Assembly: GCA_026874595.1 (NCBI GenBank)
Contig: CM049306.1
Location: 60,642,019 to 60,706,018, forward strand
DNA length: 64,000 nt
Reading direction: 5' to 3'
From: Sipunculus nudus
Lineage: Eukaryota; Annelida; Sipuncula; Golfingiida; Sipunculidae
This document shows positions 41,601-52,069 of this stretch, one piece after another. The position numbers and the translations under genes are program-made. Numbering within the stretch: position 1 is the stretch's first letter; each line of letters starts with the position of its first letter. Below the pieces are notes generated by a model. That model saw only the letters and a program-made list of their open reading frames with translations, had not been told where the DNA came from and made no database searches.

Positions 41601-43705
41601 TTTCCTTATAGACGTAGTGGCCCTTATAATTTACCTTAATTTTGTAAATAAATTTTCAATGAATACTTGAAGAGCAAACTAATGTTTACAATTGTATTTA
41701 GAAATTACTGAGATTTTTATCATCTTCACCTAAACTTGTGCTCCCTGTGTAAAGTTTCAAAACATGTCAGCATAATTTATTGTATTTTTATAAATTTTTT
41801 TTAGCTTAGCCAAACATAGGTCTTCTGAGCCTTGTCTTCATGCCTTGTCCATTTTCTGTCCTTCTGGGCATCTGGACTGAACTTTTGCATTTAAATTGAA
41901 AATGAAACATTGTGCATTATCTGCGCATATAACATTGTCACCATGTAAAAAAATGGGAGAAAATTGGCCCTGCCAGTTCTTCAGACTCTGATTGTTGTGG
42001 ACAGAGTTGTGAAATTTTAATACTTTTTGGTGGCTTGATGGTTCAGGGTAGATAATCCACACCCCCATGTAGAGCCACAATTTTGGTGGAAATAACCCTG
42101 TGTATAATAAGCACCCTGTTTCTGGCCTAAATTGTGGATGAAGTAACTTGTATTTCTGATAGTCATTGGAAAATTTACTGGTTCCTTGGCAGTGAACTTT
42201 TGAGAATGACAGTTCGACTGACGTAACAAAGTTTCTTAGATCAAGCACAGCTATCAGATAATTACAGTTGTAATCATAGCAAATAGTCTATACTCCTTTA
42301 GTTGTGAAATGTTAAAGATATGTGCTCAATCAGGCCGGGCTGGATTGTTTTGTGTAAGATATAAGATAAGGGCAAGTGAAGGTGCACAGAGAGCACCTGA
42401 CAGCTGTGCTGCCTGCGTGCATCACCTGTACAATTATTAAGGCAGGGTCTGACTGCATTTGTGCGGCATACATATTCAGGATCCTATAGGGAGAGCCCAG
42501 GGGAGCTAGAGCTAGACACAGTTGTGATCACGTAACTGATCAACTGACCATGACGCTGTCACCAGTAGACTATAGCTAATTAAAACTAATGAAGCAATCA
42601 CATTGAAACTAAGGAAGCAATCACATTCAGACCAGTATTGCTTACTTGGGTCAAGTTGTTTTTAAAGAAATGAGTGTGTCATGGGCATTTTCCCCAGGAA
42701 AGAAATCCCATTACCCTCACGGTTCCCAGTGCTAGCACATAAAGCACCATCTACCAACTAACAGTGGTATCAAATGGTGTCAACAAGTGGCGCAGTCATG
42801 CATATTCAAGTTGGTATATCATTAGTTCTCTTTGATTGCAAGCCATATTAAAGGTATATATGAAGTATTTTGAAATGAAAGCAATAAATAAGATCAAACT
42901 TTTTGTCATCTAATTGAAAATTAAACCAATACTGGTCATTTTCTTAAAATTCCTTTATTTTCACTGAACACTGGCTGATATTTTGGCAGTCTTACGGCCT
43001 TCCAAAAAATAGTTGGGAAAAGATGTTTAGTTTAGATTTTCTGACGAAAAAGTGCAGATAATACATTGTGGAAGGTTCTTTAGATCAAATGTCTCAGTAA
43101 TGATTGGATGGATCTTTCTGAAATTTAGTAAGAATGGACAACCATATCTGTTGTGGAAGACTGTGGCACCATCTATATTTTCTTTACTTTTATTCATTTT
43201 TCAGACTTAGAAATTAGGGTGGACATTTCAAACTTGTAGCTGAGCAAATAAATTCTTTACATTCATCATTTACACATATACTTAAGTGTATCTATCACCA
43301 TGGAGAATTTTAAGACCATGGAGAATTTTAAGACAGTCCATTTGATAAATTCTGCACAACTGCCATAGACACAGTTGCAAAAATATATTAAAATGACAGC
43401 AGTTTAAGCAGATATAATGTCAGAGAGCAGCTGAGCGTCATGACCCCTGGGTCACTTGTTTCTCATCATAATCAGTCTGTGATGCAAATATCATGTCCAT
43501 TCATTTTCCTTTCTTTCATTTCTAAATACTCTGTTGATATTAGTTAATATAGAGTCACATGTTCTTTTTATCAGCTGACTCTCATGACCTATTGGGCATT
43601 TGTTTGAAATTTCTGATTTCTTTATATTTATTTTTGTAGAAAAGGAAAGCTGACCCATTAAAGAGCTTTGAATTTTCTGGGATCACCAAGAAAAAGAAGA
43701 AGTGA
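25770..43705 (+). CDS. DDX56: DDX56-type nucleolar DEAD-box RNA helicase (17 coding exons)
   Basis: Coding exons are 25770-25838, 29359-29520, 30034-30114, 30885-30958, 31334-31504, 32113-32203, 32503-32567, 33164-33268, 34572-34643, 35194-35307, 36426-36542, 37027-37127, 37781-37854, 38551-38640, 39980-40085, 41168-41262 and 43640-43705. All introns are GT-AG and the sum is 1653 nt, giving 550 aa plus stop (human 547). The N-terminus [20 protein letters not shown] aligns with the family start. The Q-motif glutamine is about residue 37, motif I ARTGSGKT is at 54-61, PTKEL at 91-95, GTPSR at 141-145, DEAD at 167-170, SAT at 198-200 and HRVGRTAR at 370-377. A lysine-rich insert (about 325-340) and a KKKKK C-terminus fit a nucleolar protein. 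The family (yeast Dbp9, NOH61) assists assembly of pre-60S ribosomal particles. Nothing is broken. Confidence 0.97.
26520..26612. repeat. (TA)n microsatellite in DDX56 intron 1
   Basis: Nearly pure TA dinucleotide over about 90 bp, with short TTTATA and GTATA interruptions at its left side. The rest of the 3.5-kb intron 1 (25839-29358) is AT-rich without a supported gene or clear repeat. Confidence 0.95.
28015..29152 (-). pseudogene. Possible degraded coding remnants antisense in DDX56 intron 1
   Basis: Minus-strand frames at 29152-28817 (111 codons) and 28248-28015 (77 codons) have protein-like composition, and short broken stretches lie between them. I recognise no family motif, and the frames do not join through plausible splice sites. 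A retroposed or transposon-derived relic is possible; chance open frames are equally possible. Confidence 0.2.
33449..34065 (+). mobile_element. Subtype-1 Helentron/pearl-like element, near full length (element E)
   Basis: The 5' end is TTTTTAGCTCAGCTCACTGA. The 3' end is TCAGCTGAGC (34033-34042), GTCA, a decayed hairpin TGGCCCATATGCCA (34047-34060) and CTTGT. The length is about 617 bp. It contains a 19-base C tract (33561-33579) and no coding capacity. It lies in DDX56 intron 8 in the gene's sense orientation. Confidence 0.65.
33561..33579. repeat. Poly(C) tract of 19
   Basis: An uninterrupted C run lies inside element E and is transcribed in the DDX56 pre-mRNA. The other long G/C runs in the window are shorter or interrupted. 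Confidence 0.95.
35533..35810 (+). mobile_element. 5' fragment of a subtype-1 element (element F)
   Basis: It starts TTTTTTAGCTCAGCTGACTG and matches the body of element E in order ('gggcacaaat', 'gaaacctgaaat', 'tctgc.ag'). No 3' subTIR or hairpin follows, so it is truncated. It lies in DDX56 intron 10. Confidence 0.6.
37163..37235 (+). mobile_element. Possible tRNA-derived SINE fragment
   Basis: TGGTCTTTTGGTAGAAC (37170-37186) resembles an A box, and GAGTTCAATCGTG (37218-37230) resembles a B box at suitable spacing. There is no clear tRNA cloverleaf or tail. It lies in DDX56 intron 12. Confidence 0.4.
37561..37625. repeat. Perfect palindrome, 30-bp arms with 5-nt spacer
   Basis: Arms 37561-37590 and 37596-37625 are exact inverse complements (30 of 30) around 'taact'. 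The sequence is AT-rich and lies in DDX56 intron 12, so the pre-mRNA can form a strong hairpin. Confidence 0.95.
43380..43460 (+). mobile_element. 3' terminus of a subtype-1 element (element G)
   Basis: AGCAGCTGAGC (about 43426-43435), GTCA, a perfect hairpin TGACCCCTGGGTCA (43441-43454) and CTTGTT form a well-preserved 3' end in DDX56 intron 16. A weak 5'-end candidate, TTTTTTTTAGCTTAGCC, lies near 41796. The pairing is uncertain. Confidence 0.55.
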
Positions 43706-43828
43706 AGATAGGATAGTGGATTATTTTGTAAATTTGTAAATTCTTTAATCAAATTACAACAACGCTTTCAAATAGCTTTAATCCAATATAAAGGGGAGTT
43801 ACGGTATAATGTGATGCACATTACCATG

Positions 43829-43834
43829 AATAAA
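43829..43834 (+). terminator. DDX56: DDX56 poly(A) signal
   Basis: AATAAA lies 124 bp after the stop codon, followed by a T/G-rich stretch (about 43852-43870) that fits a downstream cleavage element. The hAT-like insertion begins at 43873, directly after it. Confidence 0.8.
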
Positions 43835-43933
43835 TTACTGACATGGAATATAGAGTTTTGTTTTATTTCCTGCAGTGGCGTCAATTTTACTTCCAGGGGG
43901 GGGGATGACTCGCCGACACACCCACACACATAC

Positions 43934-43940
43934 GTATATA

Positions 43941-44025
<85 letters not shown>
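43934..44025. repeat. (TA)n microsatellite
   Basis: About 45 TA units lie at the left inside of the hAT-like unit, preceded by a short CA-rich stretch. Confidence 0.95.
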
Positions 44026-44028
<3 letters not shown>

Positions 44029-44149
44029 GCCTCGATTTATCGCATTCCCGCATTCCCGAGGAGGGCAATATTCACGGAGGGAATGCTGTATTTTTCATTG
44101 AATTCCCGATCGGGAATGCCAGCCTATAATCTAAGAATTAATTGAGTTT

Positions 44150-45190
44150 ATTTTACAGGTCGTTTATAAAATGAAATAAATTTACGTAAAGGAAGGCAGT
44201 TAAAAAGAAACACTACCAAAAGTAGACGGTATACGCGTGTCCTGATCAGTTGTGGCCGTTACACAGGATGATTTGTCAGAAACTGACCTGCTTTTAATAC
44301 CCTGTCATGATCGTTACAGAACTGAAGAAATCACGCAATTCTTGCAATAACAAACATCTAATTTTTGGAGATCGTGCACTAGACATCGTCAGCTGCAGGT
44401 TCCATTATATAGCCCTGCCTCATTTGTTTTATAAATGCAAGGTGCCGCCGTTATCTTAGCTGTAAAAAAAATATTCATAAACGCTGAAGCGACGCGATGT
44501 CAGTGAATATTTTCCCGCCAAAATTGTCAGGAATGAAGTCACGCGGGTTGGATTTTACTACGAATCTTTTATTGGCTCTCTATAAATGACATGTCATCGT
44601 TCCGCCAATCACAAGAACCTGTGCACGCGGCACGGATCTATGCAAATCAACGTGTCACATGGTTTCTATTCGGCCTTATTACCAATATCGACAGGTTTAC
44701 AGTATGAAAGATGAGCATTATAATGCAACAGCGTTAAGCTTGCGCTTTATTTGTAATCAAATGAGAACGATTTCTTATTTCTTAATGTTTTTTTTCGCGA
44801 TTCGCCCATTTTAAAAAAAAATTTGTGCATAATAATATGTCAAATTTCATTTATCTCTGGCTGATGATGCCCGCAGGCTGTTTCGCCCGAGTGACGAAAT
44901 TTGGGAGCGGTTTAGCGGCAGTTTTTTTCCTCTTATATACGAGAGTGTATCTGTCGTTCCACGAATATAGGCAAAATCAGACAAATTTTACAGGCTCACA
45001 TTAAATTATCGACTACGTCTGGTTATACATTTCATTATGGAAACTAAGAACACCTTCCACATGAAACGAAGGAGTGTAAGAATGTAATAAAGGGCTGTTA
45101 TTCTAGCACATGAAGGCACACTTTTTACGGGCCCGGGCTTGCACCTTCACATTATTCGGGCCCGATAAAAAATTACGGGCAACCCTGGTA
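44150..45190 (+). repeat. Full copy of dispersed repeat X
   Basis: This about 1-kb non-coding copy matches 60-405 and 8365-8870 in order and orientation. It contains 'ccgcccgagtgacgaaattt'-like GC patches and no supported gene. Confidence 0.7.
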
Positions 45191-46260
45191 CGACGATCAA
45201 CTGAAATCGCACGCTTATTAAATGAAAAATGTTTCATGATGTGATTGATGTTAACACGGGCACTGATGAAAATCGCCGTCCGATTGAAAAAAAAAAGACT
45301 GTCCATTTATTCCAACGGAATTTTTTCAAACGTCTCACATGTCAGCAGCCGTAGGGACGCGTTGTTAAAATGGCCCTTATCTCTGGTGCGGGCACCTATG
45401 GTGCATGTTTGTAGTAAAAAGTGCCAGCGATTTGGTAAACAAGGGTTTCAAACCTGGATATCAGGTACTTGTTCAAGATGAGTGGACCGCATCAAAAGAA
45501 AATCTGAGGTGATAAACCAACAATTTATTATCTAAAAATCAACATTACTACTGCTGTTTTTTTTTTTTTTCAAATATTGTGAACGAAAAAAAACGAAGCT
45601 TGTCCGAACATACCCTCTGCTCTGAAGTTCCTGCACTTGAGTTTCACTTGGGTGACATGTGTCATTTGACTTTGGTGGGAACATTCATTTTGATCCCGGG
45701 TACAATACATTCATGCAAATTTTCCCCTTGGTACCCTTTCCAAATGTGCGGGTCTCGCATGCGGGCAACACATTTACATGTATTTGTATAGTATTTGATT
45801 AAATACATCCAATACGGAGGCCAAATACAAATGCAAATGCAAATATTATAATTGTTAACAACACAAATGCAAATAGGCCTACATACAATATACAATGTAG
45901 CTGTATTTGAATACAAATATGTATTTGACCCCAACCCTGCAAGAAATGCATTTCACTGAATACCATTTGTATTTTGAAGGTTTTTTTTATATATGGTGAA
46001 CTTTGTCAGAGCATGATGCATGAGATGATCCTTTTTCTTTTGCTTCAACAAAAACCCTTGTTGCTCGTTTTCTATATTTACATTTCCATATCTAAATTAA
46101 GTGTTATCTTTGTAGTCATATGGATATTGCTTATGCTTTTTTCAGCTTAAAACTTTTGATATTTAAACAAAGTTTCTGGGGGAATGTGATAGGTCTGGTG
46201 GGAATGTTAGAAGAAAATTGTTGCATTCCCTCGAGGGAATTTAACAAAATTTGATTATTT
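45191..46260. other. Non-coding repeat-derived sequence
   Basis: It holds short low-complexity stretches, including an 'aaatacaaatgcaaatg' run (45820-45880) and an imperfect 'gtatttgaatacaaatatg' palindrome near 45902. No gene is supported. Confidence 0.4.
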
Positions 46261-46266
46261 TGACCC

Positions 46267-46269
<3 letters not shown>

Positions 46270-46350
<81 letters not shown>
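46270..46350. repeat. (TA)n microsatellite
   Basis: About 40 TA units lie between the GGGAATG-rich repeat edge and the 3' end of the LINE relic. Confidence 0.95.
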
Positions 46351-46355
<5 letters not shown>

Positions 46356-46379
46356 TTTGTGCCTGTATGACATTTCAAA

Positions 46380-49300
46380 TATATATATGACATGATTTAG
46401 TCCTCTTTGCTCCTAGAGGAGCATAGGGCCTCCACAGCAACCTTCCACCATCTTCTGTCCCTGGCACAGGTCTTGGCCTCTTCCCATGTCATGCCGGAGT
46501 CTCTCAGCTCACTGTGCAAGCTTCTCCTCCAGGTCTGCTTTGGGCGCCCTCTCCTCCTCTTTCCCTGCGGGTTCCACTCGAGCGCTTGCCTTGTGATGTT
46601 GAAGGGCTCCTTCCGCAAAGTATGGCCGACCCATCACCACTTTCGCCGCCTAACTTGAACGTCAATAGGCTGTTGCTTCGCCTTCGTCCACAGGTCGGTG
46701 TTTGGCACTTTGTCGAACCATCAGAGGTGGAGGATCTGCCGGAGACAACTGTGATGAAGGTCTTGATCTTTGCAGAGCTGTTTTTGGTGACCCGCCAAGT
46801 CTCTGACCCATAGGGAAGCACAGACTTCACGTTGGAGTTGAAGATCCTAAGCCTGGTGTTGGTGGAGATGGTGGTTGCTCTCCATACAGGCTTCAAAATG
46901 GCAAATACTTGGCGTGCTTTCTTCACTCTTGCCTTGATGTCATCATCCGTGCCTCCTGTCTAGCTGATTTTTCTGCCCAGGTACACAAACTCACTGACAT
47001 CCGCTACTGCTCTGCCCAAGAGGGTGACTCGGGCCTCTTGCTGGTTGTTGGTGCACAGTAGCTTGGTTTTCTCTTGACTGATCTTGAGTCCAACTCGCTG
47101 AGCTGTGTTTTCTAAGGTGGTGACTTTCTCTTGCATATCCTGCAGGCGATGGGATAGCAGTGCCAGGTCATCGGCGAACTCAAGATTTTCCTTCTTCTTT
47201 GTAAGGGTCCACTGGATGCCTTTCCCGGAACTTGCGTAGGCCGTCCTTGTCACCCAGTTCAGTACCACGAGGAAGTGGAGTGGAGACAGGAGGCAGCCCT
47301 GTCTGACGCTGGAAGAGACCTCAAAGTCGTCAGAGGGTCTACCACCATGGATCACCTGGCACGAAAATCCTTGATAGAGTTGTCTGATGATGTCGACGAA
47401 CTTTTGTGGCACACCGTAGTGGAGAAGAATATTCCAGATTGCTTGCCTGTCCACACTGTCAAAAACAGCCTCAAAATCGATGAAGCAGTTTGGTCAATGC
47501 AGAAAAGTTCTTTCCTGAAGCCAGCTTGTTAATCTCGAAGTGTCTTGTCGAGGGCATCTTTCATACGGTCTAGGATGACCCTGGTGAGGACTTAGCGGGG
47601 ATGGGCAACTGGGTGATGCCTCGCCACTTGCCGCACTGGGAGAGGTCGCCTTGCTTGGGGAGTTTCACTAGCAGGCCCTTCTTCCACTCGGTCAGCATCC
47701 CTTCTGACGTCCAGATCAAGTTGAGCAGGTGGTGTAGCTGGTCAACAGTGTCACTTCCCCCTTCCTTCAAGGCTTCAGCAGGGATGTTGTCGATGCCAGC
47801 AGCCTTGCCATTCTTCAAGGTGTTGAGTGCCTTGCGGATCTCTGCCTAGGTGATCTCTCCGATGTTGATGTCAAGAGGGTCACCTGGCTGAAGTTGAGGT
47901 CGTTCATCTGGTGGTGATCTATTCAGTACATCCTGGAAATGCTCCTTCCACCTTGCTAGCTGGTCTTAATGGTGGTGAGCAGCTTCCTTTCCTTGTCTCT
48001 GACTGGTCTGTTTGGGTTGCTGCATCTCCCACTGAGGAGTCTGGTGGTGGCGTACAAGGTTTTGAGGTCTCCCTTAAAGGGCTGCTTCCTCTGCCTCCTC
48101 TGCAATGGTATTGATATACGCTCGCTTGTCAGCTCTTTACTCCTTCTTGACTTCTTTCTCAAGTGTGGAGTGCCTGGTTGCTGCCCGCTTTTTCTGCTGC
48201 CGGGTCTTAGCCTGGTTTAGTTCCTGCTTAGCTTTTCTTCTCTCCTCCAGTTTCTGCCAAGTCTCATCACTGATTCATGGCTTCCTGTTTGTCTGTGGTA
48301 GTCCAAACACATCTTAGCAAGCTCCAACAACGGCTTCTTTGAAGATGGCCCATCTGTTCTCCACTGTTTCTATCTCTTCTGTCTGAAGAGCTTGGCAGCG
48401 GTTGTGGAGAGAGACCTGAAATGCCTGTTTTGTGTCCCGTTGCTTCAGTTTCCTGACATTGGGTTGTGGTGATTCTTTCGTGCAGACAGTCGCATCTTGA
48501 TCTTGGTGACAACGAGGTGATGGTGAGCCTATGTCTGCGCCACGTCTGACTCTCACATCCTGTAGGGAGCTCCGGTAGCGTTGCTTCACCATGATTAGGT
48601 CTATCTGGTTCTCTGTTAGGTGGTCAGGGGAGACCCAGGTAACTTTGTGGCAATGCTTGTGAGGAAGAAGCGTGCCTGCTATCACAAGGCTATTAGTGGT
48701 GCAGAAGTCAGCCAGCATCTCTCCATTCTCATTCATTTCACCAAGTCCATGTCGTCCCATCTCCCGCTCTCTGTCAGTGTTGTCAGTCCCAACCTTGGCA
48801 TTCATATCCCCCATCAGGATAAGCATGTCCCGTCTTGGAATCTTGTCCAACACTGGCTGAAGCTGGGCGTAGAAGTTTTCCTTGTCTTCCTCCTCTGCAA
48901 CGTTGGTGGGGGCGTAGCACATGACTAGAGAACCTTCTGGAAGCGGGACTCGAACCGTGCGGTGATGACGCGGTCTGACACAGGCTCCCATTCCAATAGG
49001 CGTTTGGCTGCTTGGTCAGACAGAAGGAGGCTAACTCCAGCTTCATGACGGTCATCTTCATTCCTGCCAGAGTAGAGCAGTGTCTCTCCCGTCTGAAGTT
49101 TAGTCTCTCTATATCCATTCCAACGGACTTCGCATATAACCAGAAGTGTGAGGTGATATCTGTGCATCTCCTTCACCACTTGTGCACATCGTCCGGTCTC
49201 CCAAAGTGTCCTCACATTCCACGTTCCTAGTAGGACAGGTCTATGTGATAACAGTCTCGGGAACTTCATCAAGGGTGTCTCTGGTCGAAGAGGGGCATCG

Positions 49301-49615
49301 GTTCTGCAGCTTCCTGACGGGTTTGGCTGCAGCGAGTCATAATTCTCCTGGGTGGAGCCCCAGATCTCCCAAAAACTAAATGAGTGCAAGTTTTGCTGTT
49401 GATGGTTTCTGTAACTAAGGTCTTTTTCTGTGTGAGGGTAGTTAACCCATCGCACAACCCCCAACCTGAAGGACCAGGGTGTATCGTTTCGTCTGGCTCC
49501 TACCCCACAGACCTGTTGAGCCTGGTTAAACCTGCCATGCCCACATAGCTCTGGGGGTCATTTGAACACACAAGCCGTCCTACCAGGTCAAGGTGATACA
49601 CCAACGGGACAGAAA
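46380..49615 (-). pseudogene. Degenerate non-LTR retrotransposon (LINE, endonuclease plus reverse transcriptase)
   Basis: Reading from 49464 downward, an EEP-type endonuclease is seen with GTWNVRTL (about 49227-49204), CEVRWNG and SDRVITARF. The frame then shifts near 48950 and continues with MCYAPTN and GDMNAKVG. A reverse transcriptase follows, with NGKAAGIDNIPAEALK (from about 47815), VRQGCLLSP and the catalytic FADDLALL (47178-47155). The C-terminal segment carries GRPKQTWRR and ends in a stop at about 46397. Several frameshifts and in-frame stops (for example about 48530, 48315, 47950 and 46960) make it inactive. The EEP resembles the domain often annotated as craniofacial development protein 2-like, which suggests an RTE-type clade. 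That clade is a guess. The conserved-looking leader reaches 49615. Confidence 0.85.
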
Positions 49616-49618
<3 letters not shown>

Positions 49619-49655
<37 letters not shown>

Positions 49656-49740
49656 TATATAATATATTTGAAAAGTGGTTAAATATTTTAAATATATATA
49701 TATATATATATATTTAATCACATTTCAAATATATTTCAAT
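49619..49740. repeat. TA tracts inside an inverted repeat
   Basis: TA runs at 49619-49660 and 49694-49712 are bordered by 'atatatttgaaaagtggtta' and its approximate inverse 'aatcacatttcaaatatat' (about 21 of 24 pairs). The structure directly abuts the 5' side of the LINE. Confidence 0.7.
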
Positions 49741-49788
49741 ATTTCACAGTAAACTCATAAAAATGGAGCCTGTCTATATTCTATTCAA

Positions 49789-49789
<1 letters not shown>

Positions 49790-49831
<42 letters not shown>

Positions 49832-49945
49832 AAATTCTATGAAAAGTGGGGGGGGATGATAACATTGACCCCCCCCCCCCCCCCTTGCCAAAAAGTGGGA
49901 TTATATATATACCCCCCCTTCCCCCCTATATTGACGCCCCTGATT
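49790..49945. repeat. TA, G and C low-complexity tracts at the right end of the hAT-like unit
   Basis: (TA)n at 49794-49829 is followed by an 8-G run, an about 20-C run and further C-rich sequence up to the right terminus at 49942. These mirror the G-run and TA tract inside the left terminus. Confidence 0.85.
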
Positions 49946-50198
49946 TCCTGGATATCTGCATGTAATATATAACAAGTAAAATATATGTCCTTTCACTTGT
50001 TATTTGTTGTTTGGTCATGTGTGTTATTATTCATATTTCTCCTGACTCAAGGGAATTGCCCAGGATTACATAGATCTGTGTGAATGAATTAGTCAGGTTC
50101 GGCATTCACCCTTGTTGTAGTATAGTTAATCACCAACAGATGGCAACACAAGAGCCTGTATGTCACAATCAATAGAAGGCAAAGCTTGCATACCTAAA

Positions 50199-50274
50199 GC
50201 CTCGGTAACAACCCGCTGCGGTCACCGCAAACCGTAGAGTACCGTGCGGTTTTGGGGACCGCAGGAATACTTAA
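50199..50274. repeat. 76-bp duplication of the left end of the TTAA element
   Basis: GCCTCGGTAACAACCCGCTG and the following sequence repeat the first 76 bp of 50275-50758 with a few changes. The TTAA before 50275 is matched here by CTAAA. It is either a partial tandem duplication or a neighbouring truncated copy. Confidence 0.75.
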
Positions 50275-50758
50275 GCCTCGGTCACAACCCGCTGCGGTCA
50301 CCGCACACTGTAGATCACTGTTCGGTTTTTGAAACCACAGTAATACTTATGCGGCCGACGTGCGGGAACGGCAAGGTGTCTTCCTCATTCTTACGGCCAT
50401 CGCACGGTAAAGTAAGCTAACCCTGCAGACGCCGCAAGCTAACCTTGCGGAAGCCGTAAAGACCCCTTACGACAGCCGCAGGTACACCGTACGTCTCTCG
50501 GCTAGCTGAGTAGGCGTTAAAAATCGCACGGACATCCTACGACATCCATACGTCTACTGTACGGTGCCCGTACGGAGCCAGTGGGTGGCTGCCTGACGCT
50601 CGGCCGCTGCATCAACTTGAGCGCTTGCGCTAATGTCAGTTACGGTCGTTGTGGAGCCCCTGCGGCCTTTGAAAAACGCACGGTTGCCGTGCGTCTACCG
50701 CACAGAATAGCCCAAAACACTCGCCGTACTGCGACCGTATCCCGGTTGTGACCGAGGC
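50275..50758. mobile_element. GC-rich MITE with TTAA target sites (piggyBac-like)
   Basis: The ends are GCCTCGGTCACAACC and its exact inverse, GGTTGTGACCGAGGC. TTAA lies immediately outside both (50271-50274 and 50759-50762). TTAA duplication is the hallmark of piggyBac-type transposition. The 484-bp body is strikingly GC- and CpG-rich compared with its surroundings and is full of GCGGT/ACCGC words. No transposase is encoded. Confidence 0.75.
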
Positions 50759-50762
50759 TTAA

Positions 50763-52069
50763 CATGCAAGCTTATATGATTTCAGTCTTTGATTGGTCCA
50801 TGATATTACACATGAAAGTCAGCTGACTTGTCAATCCTTTCACAGCTGTCATCTTTGTATGTCCTTATCCTCTCACAGAGCCAAGATCAAATGTTGACAA
50901 AACCATGAACTCCATTTCAGAAAAATATAATTGGATATATTAAACTATAACCCAGTTACAAAAATTACCTGAAAATCTTAACATTCTACTCTGCTACAGA
51001 TGTTTCTTTACATTTAAACAATTATGTTTGTCTCATTTGTGTGATGGTAATAGATTTATTAAATTAATATTATTTCTGTAGTCCATTGGTGTTCTTACAA
51101 CTTTTTAAAATATTTTAAAAATTTTAACATTGAACCTTCAAATGTGGTGTGAACAAACTACACGTATAGTACGTCTGTTTCATCAGTCTGTTCCACCAGT
51201 AGGTGTCCATTGAAATTTGGCCATTATTCTCTTAAACTTAAATATTATCACACACTATGGCACTAAAGCTGAAGAGGGACCAACAACCTAATATGAGGTG
51301 AAACACTTCATAACAAAATCCAGCATTTATAATTTGCAACCTTCTGCTTTTTCATAAACTTCTAGCCAAGTGACATGGCCTTTGTCATGGGATGGCAGCC
51401 TCATTTTGATAATTATATTTTTTTTAAATATTTGTAACACTAACCAACCAATTGGGAGCTTTAAAGTGTAGTTGTTTGAGCATGTGACCAATGACTTTGA
51501 CCATCCTAAATAGGGCTGATATACTGTAAAAATATACTGTTTACTCAGATATTGATTTTATTGCATTTCTGAAATATTTTGTAAGATATGGCTTTAATTT
51601 CATTGTAGTTAATAAGGCCTGTTCCCCATACTTCAATTACAGCATACCATTTGGAATTAATATGTCAGTTTAAGAAAATATTGCCAAATTTCATTAGGCA
51701 CTCTACCGTGAAACAAACTATAGTATTGTGTAGCTGTTATTCACTGTGAGTCTGGACTTGCACTGTGTCATACATTATACATACATGTAGGTGAGGTGCT
51801 GCTCCCTGGACTATTTCTGTACTAGGCCTCATATTTACAAATTTGCCTTGACACCAGAGTAGTTGTGAGGTAGTCCTTTGGGATCCATCTAATTCTGACT
51901 GACTCCGTTTCCCAGGCCCATTTGCATTTACCCTGACAGGGGAGAGTTTCTTTATTCTGCTCAGAAATCCCACATCCATCAGTAAGGTGGATTTAAAATC
52001 CATGCTGCTATTGCATACCAGCTGGCAAATGTAATATCAGACAATCTATCATGTGTTTGAAGAGAGAAT
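50763..52069. other. Unannotated AT-rich interval
   Basis: No gene, element end or array could be supported. Short open frames here lack codon structure or recognisable motifs. Confidence 0.4.

Larger units (their letters stand above)
44026..46269. mobile_element. Possible inner hAT-like element inserted in a (TA)n tract
   Basis: The left edge reads CAGGCCTCGATTTATC directly after TA repeats. The right edge, on the complement, reads CAGGGGTCAAAATAATC, also directly against TA repeats. Sequence just inside both edges carries GGGAATG/CATTCCC words (44040-44120 and 46170-46235). The terminal match is weak beyond CAGG..TC.A, and the TA flanks cannot prove a target duplication. Confidence 0.35.
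43873..49942. mobile_element. hAT-like unit with perfect 8-bp target duplication, filled with nested repeats
   Basis: The left terminus is CAGTGGCGTCAATTTTAC and the right terminus, on the complement, is CAGGGGCGTCAATATAGG (12 of the first 13 bases match). Both have the CAGtGGCGtc style of hAT ends. The flanks are the identical octamer ATTTCCTG at 43865-43872 and 49943-49950, as hAT transposition produces. Both ends continue into G-rich sequence and (TA)n. The 6070-bp unit contains repeat X, other termini at 44026 and 46269, a LINE relic and several TA arrays. No hAT transposase is visible, so it is non-autonomous and was extended by later insertions. Confidence 0.75.

Noticed and set aside
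43811..44129. Open frames giving long Tyr-Ile repeats
   Set aside because: They are translations of (TA)n microsatellites; the same applies at 46131-46373, 49500-49721 and 49763-49972.
46407..48317. Several plus-strand frames of 60-100 codons
   Set aside because: They are shadows of the minus-strand LINE relic, whose own frames carry the endonuclease and reverse transcriptase motifs.
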